DNA from: Pseudarthrobacter phenanthrenivorans
GTDB taxonomy: Bacteria > Actinomycetota > Actinomycetes > Actinomycetales > Micrococcaceae
Length of the DNA stretch: 64,000 bases
Assembly: GCF_000813845.1 (NCBI RefSeq)
Contig: NZ_JWTB01000007.1
Span: forward strand, 62,001 to 126,000
Reading direction: 5' to 3'
Position 1 is the first letter of the stretch, and every line of letters starts with the position of its first letter. This document shows positions 63,808 to 64,000 of the stretch, one piece after another. Under the pieces are notes generated by a model. It did no database searches. It had not been told where the DNA came from and worked only from the letters and a program-made list of their open reading frames with translations. The position numbers and the translations under genes were made by a program.

Positions 63808-64000
63808 CTATCCACCTTGCGCGCTCTCCCGAGTGCGCCGCGCAAGCTCCTTTGCGCGGCGGGTATTTGGGGTGCGCCGGGGATTTTGCGCCCTGGAATT
63901 GCGTACGACGGCGGCAGGCATCTTGCGCGGCCGAGGCACCTTCTTGGACGGCCGGTGGCGTTTGGACGTGACGGCTGGGCCTCCGGCGGCTCCCGACCGG
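63808..64000 (-). CDS. Possible C-terminal end of a basic protein (partial)
   Basis: The minus strand is open from the window edge to a TAG. It reads a Lys/Arg/Ala/Pro-rich tail of ~63 residues (KRHRPSKKVPRPRKMPAAVV ... ARRTRESAQGG). No family is recognised. A perfect 10-bp hairpin (63836-63861) lies inside it. Without the upstream part this could be non-coding. Confidence 0.3.
   Translation of the reverse strand, partial: RSGAAGGPAVTSKRHRPSKKVPRPRKMPAAVVRNSRAQNPRRTPNTRRAKELARRTRESAQGG

Noticed and set aside
63836..63861. Perfect 10-bp hairpin CGCCGCGCAA/TTGCGCGGCG as a terminator
   Set aside because: There is no T-tract, and it falls inside a possible coding frame entering from the window edge; the role is undecidable here.

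Overview
The window is high-GC DNA from an actinobacterium, most likely Arthrobacter or Pseudarthrobacter (Micrococcaceae). The evidence is the GC-rich third codon positions, Lsr2, the sigK/rskA pair, a class F sortase, actinobacterial-type radA, disA, mutY and clpC, and many leaderless-looking promoters. No insertion sequence, prophage, CRISPR array or rRNA was seen. It reads as a chromosomal segment of housekeeping genes and catabolic operons.

Layout. 1-6.7 kb: the end of an ANTAR regulator, a His-rich membrane protein, a class F sortase-sigK-rskA operon beside a secreted DUF4397 protein, a LacI-type regulator, and small YCII and M23-like genes. 6.7-8 kb: tRNA-Lys with its terminator, an unassigned gene, and what looks like an undescribed ~90-nt structured small RNA. 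8-15 kb: phosphate uptake by a DUF47-PiT pair and by pstSCAB. 15-20.6 kb: a FUSC-type membrane protein, radA, an orphan histidine kinase and a NUDIX hydrolase. 20.5-30.7 kb: a tripartite tricarboxylate transporter (tctCBA plus a universal stress protein), a divergent LysR regulator, and a glucarate operon (dehydratase, 5-keto-4-deoxyglucarate dehydratase, semialdehyde dehydrogenase, MFS carrier). The transporter and glucarate promoters share the same two sequence boxes at identical spacing, so they are probably one regulon.

30.7-41.6 kb: a KAS-type enzyme, prfC, a 2'-5' RNA ligase-like protein, disA (c-di-AMP synthesis), a long hairpin, mutY, small membrane proteins and lipoproteins, and dhaKLM. 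41.8-50 kb: an ArgA-like GNAT, an S9 peptidase, clpC, lsr2 and lysS. Around the S9 gene lie three copies of a palindromic element whose stem changes by compensation while its 20-nt loop is kept. 50-61.5 kb: two related alpha/beta hydrolases bracket a five-gene operon (permease, two DUF1989 proteins, urea/guanidine carboxylase, allophanate hydrolase) plus a TetR regulator; the gene content fits guanidine breakdown. 61.5-64 kb: an MFS drug exporter with a palindrome next to its -10 box, a DJ-1/PfpI protein, and possibly the end of another gene.

The strongest unexplained signals are the small RNA at 7806-7895, the covarying hairpin family at 42.4-44.9 kb, and the shared operator of the tct and glucarate operons. 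All functions are read from sequence alone; no database search was possible.
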